Below, one piece after another: positions 38,301 to 43,210 of a stretch of 43,210 nucleotides of DNA. The translations under genes and the position numbers were made by a program. The stretch is taken from contig CALFFB010000151.1 of NCBI GenBank assembly GCA_937958075.1, positions 1 to 43,210 on the forward strand. Reading direction: 5' to 3'. The notes under the pieces were generated by a model. That model worked only from the letters and a program-made list of their open reading frames with translations, did no database searches and was not told where the DNA came from. The DNA is from an uncultured Geobacteraceae bacterium. Its GTDB lineage: Bacteria > Desulfobacterota > Desulfuromonadia > Desulfuromonadales > Geopsychrobacteraceae. The first letter of the stretch is position 1, and each line of letters opens with the position of its first letter.

Positions 38301-41300
38301 GGTGCCACAGGCGAAAAGCACCCGAGGCAAAACAGAAATAAGACAGTTGCGCGTAGGGGCTGGCATCGATATCCGGAGCGTCGCTTCCCGTCTCTCCATC
38401 CGGATAGACCACCGGTTTAATCTCATAGCCGCGCGCCGCGCAAACGGCGGCACATTCGTCAAAACCGCTGCGAAAGGCCTGGTACTGCCGGTACAGGTCG
38501 GCACCCATGGCCACGTATTGCGTACCCTGACCCGGCAGCAGCATGGCCACCCTGCCTCTTTGCCGGCCGCAGGCACGCACCGGCTCACGCCCGCCGGCCA
38601 GGGCCTCCAGCTTGTTTCTGAGCTGCTTTTTGTCCGTCGTCACCATGGCCGCCCGCCAGGGGTGCTGATCACGCCCTGAAAGCTGGGTTTTGCTGATACC
38701 GGCATGCCAGGGCAGCTGCTCGGCATCCAGGGCGGTGACATAGCGGGCGGCGAGACGGCGCAGGGCGTCTTCACTTGTTGCCGACAAAGCCCACAGCAGA
38801 GGTCCCGAGATCTCGGTTTCCGGCGCCTGGGTGGCCGCTTCAGGCATGGCGATGACCACATGGGCGTTGGTACCGCTGTAGCCAAAGGAGCTGATGCCGG
38901 CCAGCAGCGGGCGTCCCGGCAGCGGGGTCGGCTGCGCCGATGCCGCCAGCGGGATGTTCTGCCAATCGATATGGGAAGAAGGGCTGCTCAGCCCGCGGAT
39001 GCCGCTGACAGCGCCCCGGCGCAGGTCGGCAATCACCTTGATCAGACCGGCGACCCCGGCACAGGCCTCCAGATGCCCCAGCCGTGACTTGAGGGCCCCC
39101 AGGACGATGGGCGACAAAGCCCTGTCACGATCATGAAAGGCCTCCGCCAGGGCAGCAGCCTCAATGGGATCGCCCAGAGGGGTGCCGGTGCCGTGGGTTT
39201 CGATGACGCTGATATCATTGGCGCTGACTCCGGCCACGTCCAGGGCCTGTCGCACCAGGCGGGTCTGGGCGGCGCCACTGGGAGCGGTCAAACCGTTGCT
39301 GCGCCCATCCTGATTGACGGCGGAGCCGCGAATGACGGCATGGATACGATTCTTGTCGGCGACAGCTGCGGACAAAGGCTTGAGGAGCAGCAGAGCACAG
39401 CCTTCACCACGGACGTAACCGTTGGCGTCAGCATTGAAGGCATGGCAGGTGGCCGTCGGCGAGAGGGCGCCGATTGCCCGCATGGAGGCGAACAGACGCG
39501 GGCTGAGGATCAGATTGACGCCACCGGCCAGAGCCAGAGAGCAATCCCCGTTGCGCAGGGCCTGACAGGCCTGATGAATCGCCACCAGTGAAGAGGAGCA
39601 GGCCGTGTCGATGGAGACCGACGGGCCCTGAAAGTCAAAACAGTAGCTGATCCGCCCGCTGGCGGTATTGAACATGTTCCCCGTGGCCGTGTAGGGCGAC
39701 ACCTCAGGCTGACGGTAGCTGAATTCCTTGAAGTCATCCGTACTGATCCCCAGATAGACGCCGACATCCTTACCGCGCAGGGAGGAGGGAGGAATATTGG
39801 CATCTTCCAGGGTGCCCCTGGCGATCTCCAGCAGCAGCCGTTGCTGCGGATCAAGCTCACTGGCTTCTCCGGCCGAGATCTGAAAGGCCGGCGCATCAAA
39901 GGTCCAGATATCCCGCTGAAGAAAGGCCGCCTTTTCCCCCTGCAGCCAGGGACGGTCCGCCGGAGCGTCGGTAACGGCACTGGTATCCCGCTGCAGAAAC
40001 GCCTGCAGTTCCTCGACCGTCGTCAGGTCGGGGGGCAGGTGAAAGGCCATGCCGATGACAGCGACCGGTTCCCTGGCCTCCCTGCTGCGCTGGGTCTCGC
40101 CAGGCGTCGGCGACTGAGCCCCGCCGTGGGGTAAAGCCCGGGCAAATTCGGCCACCCTGGGATACCGAAAAAAAAGATCGGGCGGAATTGCTCTGCCCAG
40201 GGCGTGGGTCAGTCGGGTCGACAGGGCGAGGATCTGCGCCGAGGTGATTCCCAGATCAAGCCAGGTGCTGTCCGCATCGAAATCGGGTTGTTGTCCGGTA
40301 ATCTCCGCCAGGACCGTGAGCAGCCGGGACTCGATCTCCTCGGTGGTCCCGACCTCTGGCGTATCTGCCCGGACTGCGGTCGGCTGCGTCTCGAGATCGG
40401 CAAGCAGTTGCCGGTAGTGCCTGGCCTCATCCAGCTCACCATCGGCGGAAACCAGCAGCCGGCCAGGAGACTGGCCTGCCACAAGGTCTGTGCGCATATC
40501 GAAACCGAGAAGGGACTGGGGAGCAATTTCCACAAGGGTGTCCGGCTCGTCCTGCTCAAGCAGATGGGCAAAGGCCTGATGGAAACGGACCGGTTGACGG
40601 ATATGTCGTTGCCAGTATTCGGCATTCCAGGGGCCGGAATAGAGGTCGCCGGTCAGGGCCGAATAGTAGGCACAGGCGGCGGAGCCTGGTGTGAGAGCAG
40701 CAAGTTCACGGGCAAAACGCTCCAGGTGGGGATCAAGATGGGCGCTGTGAAAGGCGATACTGGTGCGTGGACGCCGGCAGAAGATCTTCTGCTGTTCCAG
40801 TTGTTTCTGCACCAGCTCAATGTCTTCACTGTCACCACTTATGACTATGGCGGCATGACTGTTCCACGCGGCGATGGAGATTCCTGAATAGGTTTTACGC
40901 AGATCCTCGGCCCGCCCTTCGTCCAGGGCGGCATAGAGCATGGCACCCCGGTTTTTGACAGCCTCGATCAACCGGCAGTGGGCTTCCACCAGAGTGACCG
41001 CGTCCGCGTCGGTCAGAATGCCCGCGCACCAGGCGGCAGCAACCTCGCCGGAACTGTGGCCGAGAACAGCACCCGGGGTTATGGCGGCCGCGCGCAGCAG
41101 CTCGACATAGGCGGCCTGGTAACTGAAGGTCAGACGATGGGCAGTGGCGGAGCACTGCAACCGGGCCTCGTCACCCTGCAGCAGGGTCGTGATGAGATCG
41201 GGGCAGCCGGACTGCTGAAACAGGTCGTGAAACCTCTCGAAGGTCTGGCGAAACAGGGGCTGATTGTGGTAAAGGCTGCGCCCCATGCCCGCCCACTGGG

Positions 41301-41337
41301 CACCCAGCCCGCTGAAAATGTAGACCGGCTTTTGCAT
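29338..41337 (-). CDS. Hybrid PKS-NRPS megasynthase (AT-ACP-KS-AT-ACP-AMT-C-A-PCP-C-PCP-C)
   Basis: 3999 residues from the ATG at 41337, where AT similarity begins; the frame runs to 41427 inside the exporter gene. Loading AT (GHSSG, S95; AFHS), ACP (LGITS, S366), KS (DTACSSS, C580; ETHGTG; GHLEACAG), AT (GHSLG, S1025; FASH at 1124-1127), ACP (LGLDS, S1339), PLP-dependent GSA-type aminotransferase (IYGKAVGGG, K1749), C (HHLVADG, about 2066), A (FTSGSTGKPKG about 2530; NVYGPTETTIW; TSGKIDRKAL about 2875), PCP (GGDS, S2932), C (HHLLVDG, about 3126), PCP (GGHS, S3488) and C (HHIVSDG, about 3675). There are no KR, DH, ER, TE or R domains. As in McyE and MycA, the beta-ketone should become a beta-amine. 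The A-domain code reads DILQLGVIWK, close to the glycine code. The second NRPS module has no A domain. Confidence 0.96.
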   Translation of the reverse strand: MQKPVYIFSGLGAQWAGMGRSLYHNQPLFRQTFERFHDLFQQSGCPDLITTLLQGDEARLQCSATAHRLTFSYQAAYVELLRAAAITPGAVLGHSSGEVAAAWCAGILTDADAVTLVEAHCRLIEAVKNRGAMLYAALDEGRAEDLRKTYSGISIAAWNSHAAIVISGDSEDIELVQKQLEQQKIFCRRPRTSIAFHSAHLDPHLERFARELAALTPGSAACAYYSALTGDLYSGPWNAEYWQRHIRQPVRFHQAFAHLLEQDEPDTLVEIAPQSLLGFDMRTDLVAGQSPGRLLVSADGELDEARHYRQLLADLETQPTAVRADTPEVGTTEEIESRLLTVLAEITGQQPDFDADSTWLDLGITSAQILALSTRLTHALGRAIPPDLFFRYPRVAEFARALPHGGAQSPTPGETQRSREAREPVAVIGMAFHLPPDLTTVEELQAFLQRDTSAVTDAPADRPWLQGEKAAFLQRDIWTFDAPAFQISAGEASELDPQQRLLLEIARGTLEDANIPPSSLRGKDVGVYLGISTDDFKEFSYRQPEVSPYTATGNMFNTASGRISYCFDFQGPSVSIDTACSSSLVAIHQACQALRNGDCSLALAGGVNLILSPRLFASMRAIGALSPTATCHAFNADANGYVRGEGCALLLLKPLSAAVADKNRIHAVIRGSAVNQDGRSNGLTAPSGAAQTRLVRQALDVAGVSANDISVIETHGTGTPLGDPIEAAALAEAFHDRDRALSPIVLGALKSRLGHLEACAGVAGLIKVIADLRRGAVSGIRGLSSPSSHIDWQNIPLAASAQPTPLPGRPLLAGISSFGYSGTNAHVVIAMPEAATQAPETEISGPLLWALSATSEDALRRLAARYVTALDAEQLPWHAGISKTQLSGRDQHPWRAAMVTTDKKQLRNKLEALAGGREPVRACGRQRGRVAMLLPGQGTQYVAMGADLYRQYQAFRSGFDECAAVCAARGYEIKPVVYPDGETGSDAPDIDASPYAQLSYFCFASGAFRLWHHWGVRPDLLIGHSLGEYIAAGLAGVMSLNDTVDLICKRGELTSSLPVQGRMMTVFCHEATLDVLLAEFPAIDLAVVNSPEQLVVAGSAEDLDALACQLRQRRIDHKPLAIHFASHSRFIEPALEPFHAFCRTLTYAPPRIPVLSNLTGRLFGEEQPFSARYWQEHLRQPVNFSRCLQTAVEMGIDAFIEIGPSSVLTSLIRQQTAAADFALVTTASRSRAGLGVTFEGLKELYLKGFAIDWPAVFQPFPQPLVDLPATPGSRLHRYLPEGFRTMQQPLHASTAAGTPPADERSDNLDALIELVHTITWKDRSDIDPAANLLDLGLDSLMLVQLRQQIEKTFQVSITLAQLYEELNSLDKIAQKLKKKVSVPVAAPVADTALKPFSLGVAGDELITDKGVSALMQQQIDTLRQVFDQQLTTLQALQGTGSASVATREIPPDCPLSAGSGFRSMRLQEDPLSPEQKAFIAAFSRRFNDKTGKSKKEAQKHRTQLADWIKSLGYKQSIKELIYPIIARQSQGAHFTDIDGNHYIDIAMGYGVGFLGHRHPQVVAAVEEQLRLGFELGPQSLLAGEIADLVCQLTGVERVAFCGSGSEAVMVSLRLARAVTGRRKIVIFANSYHGTYDSVLAVDMDGVTHPAAAGVPGAMVADVLVLHYGDEAALERIAEVRDELAAVLVEPVQSRKPDLVPVAFLKDLRELTRTAGIPLIFDETITGFRMHPGGAQHLFDIRADMVIYGKAVGGGLPLSLICGDKRYLDAIDGGSWNFGDNSHPGDEVTFFGGTYLKHPLALAATRAGLRFIAAEGPQLQERVNALLSYLAEEANAFFTAEQVPLKLVHYGSMFRFEGLGRYSLSLNPLEIDLFFYLLMDRGVYTWEKRICFLSVAHTRDDMDRILSAIKESVRELRAGGFPFALKPDSTKTETSSHAPDTAFPLASAQQRLYVFDQLSECKTLYNLPLAFVLDTPPSAKQLEKAINTLIRRHPVLTTAFTLDRRHPLQQYQPTRTLTLEQNSIDTESIDAVVDNFVRPFDLEKDLLLRAGLFTLKDDRALLVFDFHHLVADGLALNTFLQELGLLLDGRELPEPKARSYADFVAAEESFRRSPEYPARQDFWLKQFDPPVPPLNLQGGRPRPEFQDYLGDNLFFTIAPDLTAHLKQSARAGHVSLFSLLLAAFAVLLQRCSGESRLCVGIPVDVRSAEDRGAAGMFANTLPLVLDLDPEVAFADLVHRVQTRFLEAYEQGRYPLDDLIRQLQLPRDLGRNPLFDVMFIYENGRDRGVRLGESFVAPYPYNKQTAMFDVTLEVIDLGDELQCRFEYATTLFTRETLSLMATRLEQLLRAVVDKPQWALRQFDLLTAAEQERLRQLNATRAPWPEEATIPRLWRQCVARSPESTALVCCGTDYSRRWLDETSDALAAALIRQLQPAVDDRIALFMERSPYAVAALLAILKTGAAYVPVSMEFPPERRNDILDDSGARGVVVSRAYAADSWVKDCLLPVIVAEDGAAQPNASAITPPGELAPHHLAYIMFTSGSTGKPKGVMISHGNVISMTENLPHIYKITDRDTLLAVTTLTFDISVLEIISCLLTGTRIVLATEDDNLDIAPLAELMRKHEVTAFQTTPSRLKLLLQLCGEDTFPDSLRTLLVGGEAFPDDLFARLKDSPFHVFNVYGPTETTIWSTSRLINGTSRPLIGTPLLNEQVYLLDRLRQPVAPGMVGELFIGGAGVGRGYINRPELTAAKFVTPPWDSRQTIYATGDLARLTEEGCLEFLGRSDDQIKLHGYRIELQEIENCLATHAAIALAAVTTITAADSSEVMDLAAYYTLQPQATPPSVDDLRGHLARNLPPYMVPGFYTCLEQMPLNTSGKIDRKALPSPSAAATAGAEPEPASPLPDKLEALLLTVFAEVLDRPDLDPEDNFFVCGGDSVRAVLIVARGREQGLSLRVRDIFTHPTVRSLAHWLQQQSPAGDTPSSAGATSSGDSTDSQLLPLTTTQQGMLFHSLLDPLAGAYINQARCTLHGPVRADELHRMVDALGSRHAMLRATVVLDGEAPRQRIDAGTRPLFQQLTLSAEDPEALTAKLDELAAAERAAIQLTDHSPLMRLLLVRCGPARRELIWTFHHLLVDGWSIGILLKEAAAFLRGSGLPRKKADFPDFIAWCRHQDSAATEGYRQDVLRDAPPPILLADATADTGSFASESRQLQLTTDLTAQLAGCCARCGVTLNSLFLCAWALTLAEYGRQHEGLIGATFSGRPEDLANMDEVVGLFITSLPVPFRIQGRQTLRDLARALQETVLAATGHQQIDLAQLRQSTGNPLFDHLLIFENYPLEEEAKKLLSAPEAPPRDEAFISNIRFFEHTHYPLEILVFPHGGTLGITFTFDSRRIKVETIDRLAEALSFYLGCLATEEDGIAAAILDSRMTQGAASAAVAAKKNEQTPLPSAGSQVQSPEREEDTRTMAGLFARALDLPAVAADDDFFSRGGHSLKVVRLAGLIQQQLGWRPALKAVYQHPTPRLLAAHLAVAREGAPAFDVRPYPPADHDPLSEGQKGLWLHQQVQKDSVAYNTVGAFVLEGPLNTDFLEEAFRRAIRRHAALRTRFITIQGEPRQVIVDDLPFTLDIRPVAATADPLADIREQIRTALHQPFALEQLPLFRVSLYVVDAQRSILSLIFHHIVSDGWSDAVLARDISHYYHQVATGSDAPLPPLTIHYRDYARSQQDYLGSASGATERDYWRERLRDLPVPAPVLHDSPRPQRRAGHGARTPLTLSPQAASVRHLATAVQATPFAVLHAVIKVLLHSVTGSRDLTIGVPSAQRPTAATQDLVGYFLNLLPLRSELDPEQSFEELVQQLHEDTLRDFQHQNYPFGGMVDDLQVEKSFNQHPLFDIMLLFHNNASHLFTLDGVTCSPFYEDSITCRFDLDFEFFDDRDFDGFIEYDTELYRPQTVEKLAQAVSDLCRDCCRTPAAPIADLSRACRLRLDLDTSDLIAQINDLEDDF

Positions 41338-41341
41338 AAAT

Positions 41342-42976
41342 TCAGGACATCGAATCTGTGGTGTCCTGCTGGATGACACCACATTCCAGGGTGAGCAGGT
41401 GATCGGCGACATCGAAGTAACGATCATCGTGACTGATGGCGATAATGGTTTTGCCGGCCGCCTTCAGTTGCGGCAGAAAAGTGCGATAGTAGTATTCGCG
41501 AAAGGCCGGATCCTGATCCGCGGCAACCTCGTCAAAAAGGCAGACGGGGCGATCCTCGATCATGGCATTGACCAGGGCGATGCGCTTGCGTTGCCCGGTG
41601 GACAGATCCAGGGTTTCAAAACCCTGTTCCTGGCTGTAACCGGTCTTGTCGGCGATATGGAATTGCTGCAGCAAGGCCTCGATGCGTTCCGCCTCAACCT
41701 GGCGATAGCCGTAAAGGCGATCGAACAGGTGAAAGTCGGTAAAAATCACGGAAAACAGGGAACGATAGCCGTGGTACAGGGAACGGGTCACCGTCGTCCC
41801 GTCAACCTTGATGGCGCCGCCCTGAGGAAAGTACAGACCGGCAAGCAGTTTCATCAGGGTGGTTTTGCCGCTGCCGTTACCACCGGTGACAAAGAGAATC
41901 TCCCCCTGCTTGATGGACAGGTTGAGGGGACCCAGCTGAAACAGGGCATGGGCGTTCTTCTGATAACTGTAACTGACATTCTCCAGCCTGATTTCCTGGA
42001 AACGCTGGATCATGGCCGGCCGCGATGAGGATGTCCGGTCATCGGCATCCTGCAGGTTTTTTTCCAGTAGATTCAGATCTTCGATGGCCATGCGTGCTTT
42101 TGACAGCATGGGAATGGAATCAACAATGATGCCGATGGGTCCGGATATGAACAGCACAACAGCGACAATGGCGATGGTCGTTTCCGGAGTGGTCAGATTG
42201 TAGGTCGGCAGCAGAAAAGCGATACAGCCGATGAGCATGAAAAACAGGGTCTGGGAGAGAATGATGGAGGAGACAAAGCCTTTTTCCGTCTCATTCTTCA
42301 GGGTCTTGCCGTCGTCTCTGTTGGTGGCGAGGAAGTGCTGATAGATATCCTGATGCTTGCCGGCGTTGACCTTCAGCTCTTTGAAGCCGGAGAGGAAATG
42401 GCCGAGGAGGGTAAAAAACCGGGTTTCATTGATTTTATAACGGCGCAGGGCCTGAGCCGTCTGACGCTGAAAAACCTGGTAGATGGAAATACCGACAATC
42501 AGCGCCAGGACAGTAATCCAGAACGCCGCCGGCGACAGAAAGTAAACGTAGACAGCTGAACACAGCAACATCACGGCACCGGATGCGGCTGATACCGCCA
42601 TTCGTGATGATTCGTAAATGATTTCGCTGTTTTCCACCAGGCTGCGGTAGATGGTCTGGGAGCCGATTTTGTCGAAACTGTCAAGGCTGAGGTTGTTGAC
42701 CTGTCCGATAAGCCGGGTATGGGTGGCGGAAAGGTTCGCCTGCACCAGCTGCGCGGTAGAGAGCAGGGCGAAACGTTTCGACAGGATATAGATAAAGATG
42801 CACAGCAGAAACAGCAGAAAATGGCGGATGCTGATCTCGGAAAAATCGCTGGCGACGGTGTTGACAATCACCATGAACAGGGCGTTGGCGACCCCGGCGA
42901 TGAGACTGGCGGCAACGATCCGGACCCGCTGATGACCCGCATCCTTGAACAGAAAATGGTAGATGGACAAATCCAT
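41342..42976 (-). CDS. SyrD/PvdE-type peptide-export ABC transporter
   Basis: 544 residues: an N-terminal six-helix membrane domain fused to an ATPase domain. Visible are Walker A GGNGSGKTT (K371), signature LSTGQRKR (about 455), Walker B VCLFDEVAADQDP (about 477-489) and the switch His in AISHDDR. The single-gene half-transporter layout and cluster context match the cyclic-peptide exporter family (SyrD, PvdE, McyH), which works as a homodimer in the inner membrane. I start it at the second ATG (42976), which has AAGGA 5 nt upstream; the ATG at 42982 overlaps that site. The stop is 4 nt before the megasynthase ATG. It probably exports the cluster product. Confidence 0.94.
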   Translation of the reverse strand: MDLSIYHFLFKDAGHQRVRIVAASLIAGVANALFMVIVNTVASDFSEISIRHFLLFLLCIFIYILSKRFALLSTAQLVQANLSATHTRLIGQVNNLSLDSFDKIGSQTIYRSLVENSEIIYESSRMAVSAASGAVMLLCSAVYVYFLSPAAFWITVLALIVGISIYQVFQRQTAQALRRYKINETRFFTLLGHFLSGFKELKVNAGKHQDIYQHFLATNRDDGKTLKNETEKGFVSSIILSQTLFFMLIGCIAFLLPTYNLTTPETTIAIVAVVLFISGPIGIIVDSIPMLSKARMAIEDLNLLEKNLQDADDRTSSSRPAMIQRFQEIRLENVSYSYQKNAHALFQLGPLNLSIKQGEILFVTGGNGSGKTTLMKLLAGLYFPQGGAIKVDGTTVTRSLYHGYRSLFSVIFTDFHLFDRLYGYRQVEAERIEALLQQFHIADKTGYSQEQGFETLDLSTGQRKRIALVNAMIEDRPVCLFDEVAADQDPAFREYYYRTFLPQLKAAGKTIIAISHDDRYFDVADHLLTLECGVIQQDTTDSMS

Positions 42977-43017
42977 GGACATCCTTAGTTAACAGTTGGT
43001 TGTTCAGCATAGTTCAG

Positions 43018-43128
43018 AGCGCAGGAGCGAAAGCCCGGTGTCAAGGGCGTCCGGTGCCACAGATGGCGACGATCGAAGGCCAGGACCGCGAAAAGTGACC
43101 CCTGGCAGGGGGCTTTCGATCCTGCGCT
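43018..43128 (+). repeat. Structured palindromic repeat, copy 3
   Basis: Bases 43019-43036 pair with 43110-43127 at 17 of 18 positions (one G-A mismatch), and the flanking A-T pair 43018/43128 extends the stem. The core carries the family blocks AGGGCGTCCGGTGCCA, GATGGCGAC, GGCCAGGA and GCGAAAAGTG. It is the most diverged of the three copies. It lies between the stop of an upstream minus-strand gene (43140) and the exporter start (42976), so its orientation is opposite to the flanking genes, unlike copy 1. Confidence 0.87.
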
Positions 43129-43139
43129 GAATGATTCAA

Positions 43140-43210
43140 CTACTCCGTTTTCAAGATTGTCCCCGGTATGATCGGGTAGTTTTTCTGCGGATAGATGCTG
43201 CGCAGCACCG
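43140..43210 (-). CDS. C-terminal end of an unidentified gene (partial at window edge)
   Basis: On the minus strand the last 71 bases read in frame as VLRSIYPQKNYPIIPGTILK, then TE and a TAG stop at 43140-43142. Only 22 residues are visible, so neither family nor reality can be settled. The residue choice looks like real protein, and it is collinear with the exporter and megasynthase genes, so it could be another cluster gene. An alternative minus-strand frame stays open through this stretch and across repeat copy 3, but there it translates the repeat and is less likely to be coding. Confidence 0.45.
   Translation of the reverse strand, partial: VLRSIYPQKNYPIIPGTILKTE

Noticed and set aside
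1..43210. CRISPR arrays, tRNA or rRNA genes, transposase genes
   Set aside because: No regularly spaced direct repeats, tRNA-like cloverleafs, rRNA sequence or transposase motifs were recognised on either strand by eye.

Overview
The window looks like chromosomal DNA of a GC-rich, free-living, probably anaerobic Gram-negative bacterium. The best guess is the Desulfuromonadota (Geobacter/Pelobacter/Desulfuromonas relatives). This rests on gene content: many hybrid PAS/REC histidine kinases, GGDEF, EAL, HD-GYP and HDOD proteins, a bacteriohemerythrin, a sigma-54-type promoter before a chemoreceptor, and a microcystin/mycosubtilin-style NRPS-PKS. It is an inference. No rRNA, tRNA, CRISPR array or complete insertion sequence was seen.

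Layout. 1-22449 is a signalling island. It holds a 5'-truncated solute-binding diguanylate cyclase (+) that converges on a REC-PAS / solute-binding histidine kinase pair (-). Further minus-strand genes follow: HDOD, REC-PAS-kinase, REC-PAS-GGDEF-EAL, hemerythrin, a NarX/NarL-like GAF kinase plus LuxR-type regulator, and a PAS-rich hybrid kinase. After a 0.5 kb intergenic region come a REC-kinase/REC-HD-GYP pair and a chemoreceptor, all on the plus strand. 22453-27325 is a tightly overlapping minus-strand operon: SPFH protein, LivK-like lipoprotein, family-3 solute-binding protein, a divergent dicarboxylate/amino-acid symporter homologue and an NPPY methyltransferase. A near-consensus sigma-70 promoter precedes it. 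27479-42976 is a biosynthetic cluster, read right to left: SyrD/PvdE-type ABC exporter, a 3999-residue PKS-NRPS and an AsnB-type amidotransferase, with gaps or overlaps of only 1-4 nt. The C-terminus of another minus-strand gene lies at the right edge.

The megasynthase reads AT-ACP-KS-AT-ACP-aminotransferase-C-A-PCP-C-PCP-C. It should load a starter, extend it once without ketoreduction, transaminate the beta-ketone to a beta-amine, and join this to an amino acid whose A-domain code reads as glycine. The next module has no A domain and the protein ends in a condensation domain without a thioesterase. Release or further elongation must therefore happen by other means.

The most unexpected non-coding signal is a family of three roughly 110-bp elements (5867-5978, 17356-17465, 43018-43128). 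All have a conserved core inside a long terminal stem. The stem sequence differs between copies while base pairing is kept, including paired (compensatory) changes.
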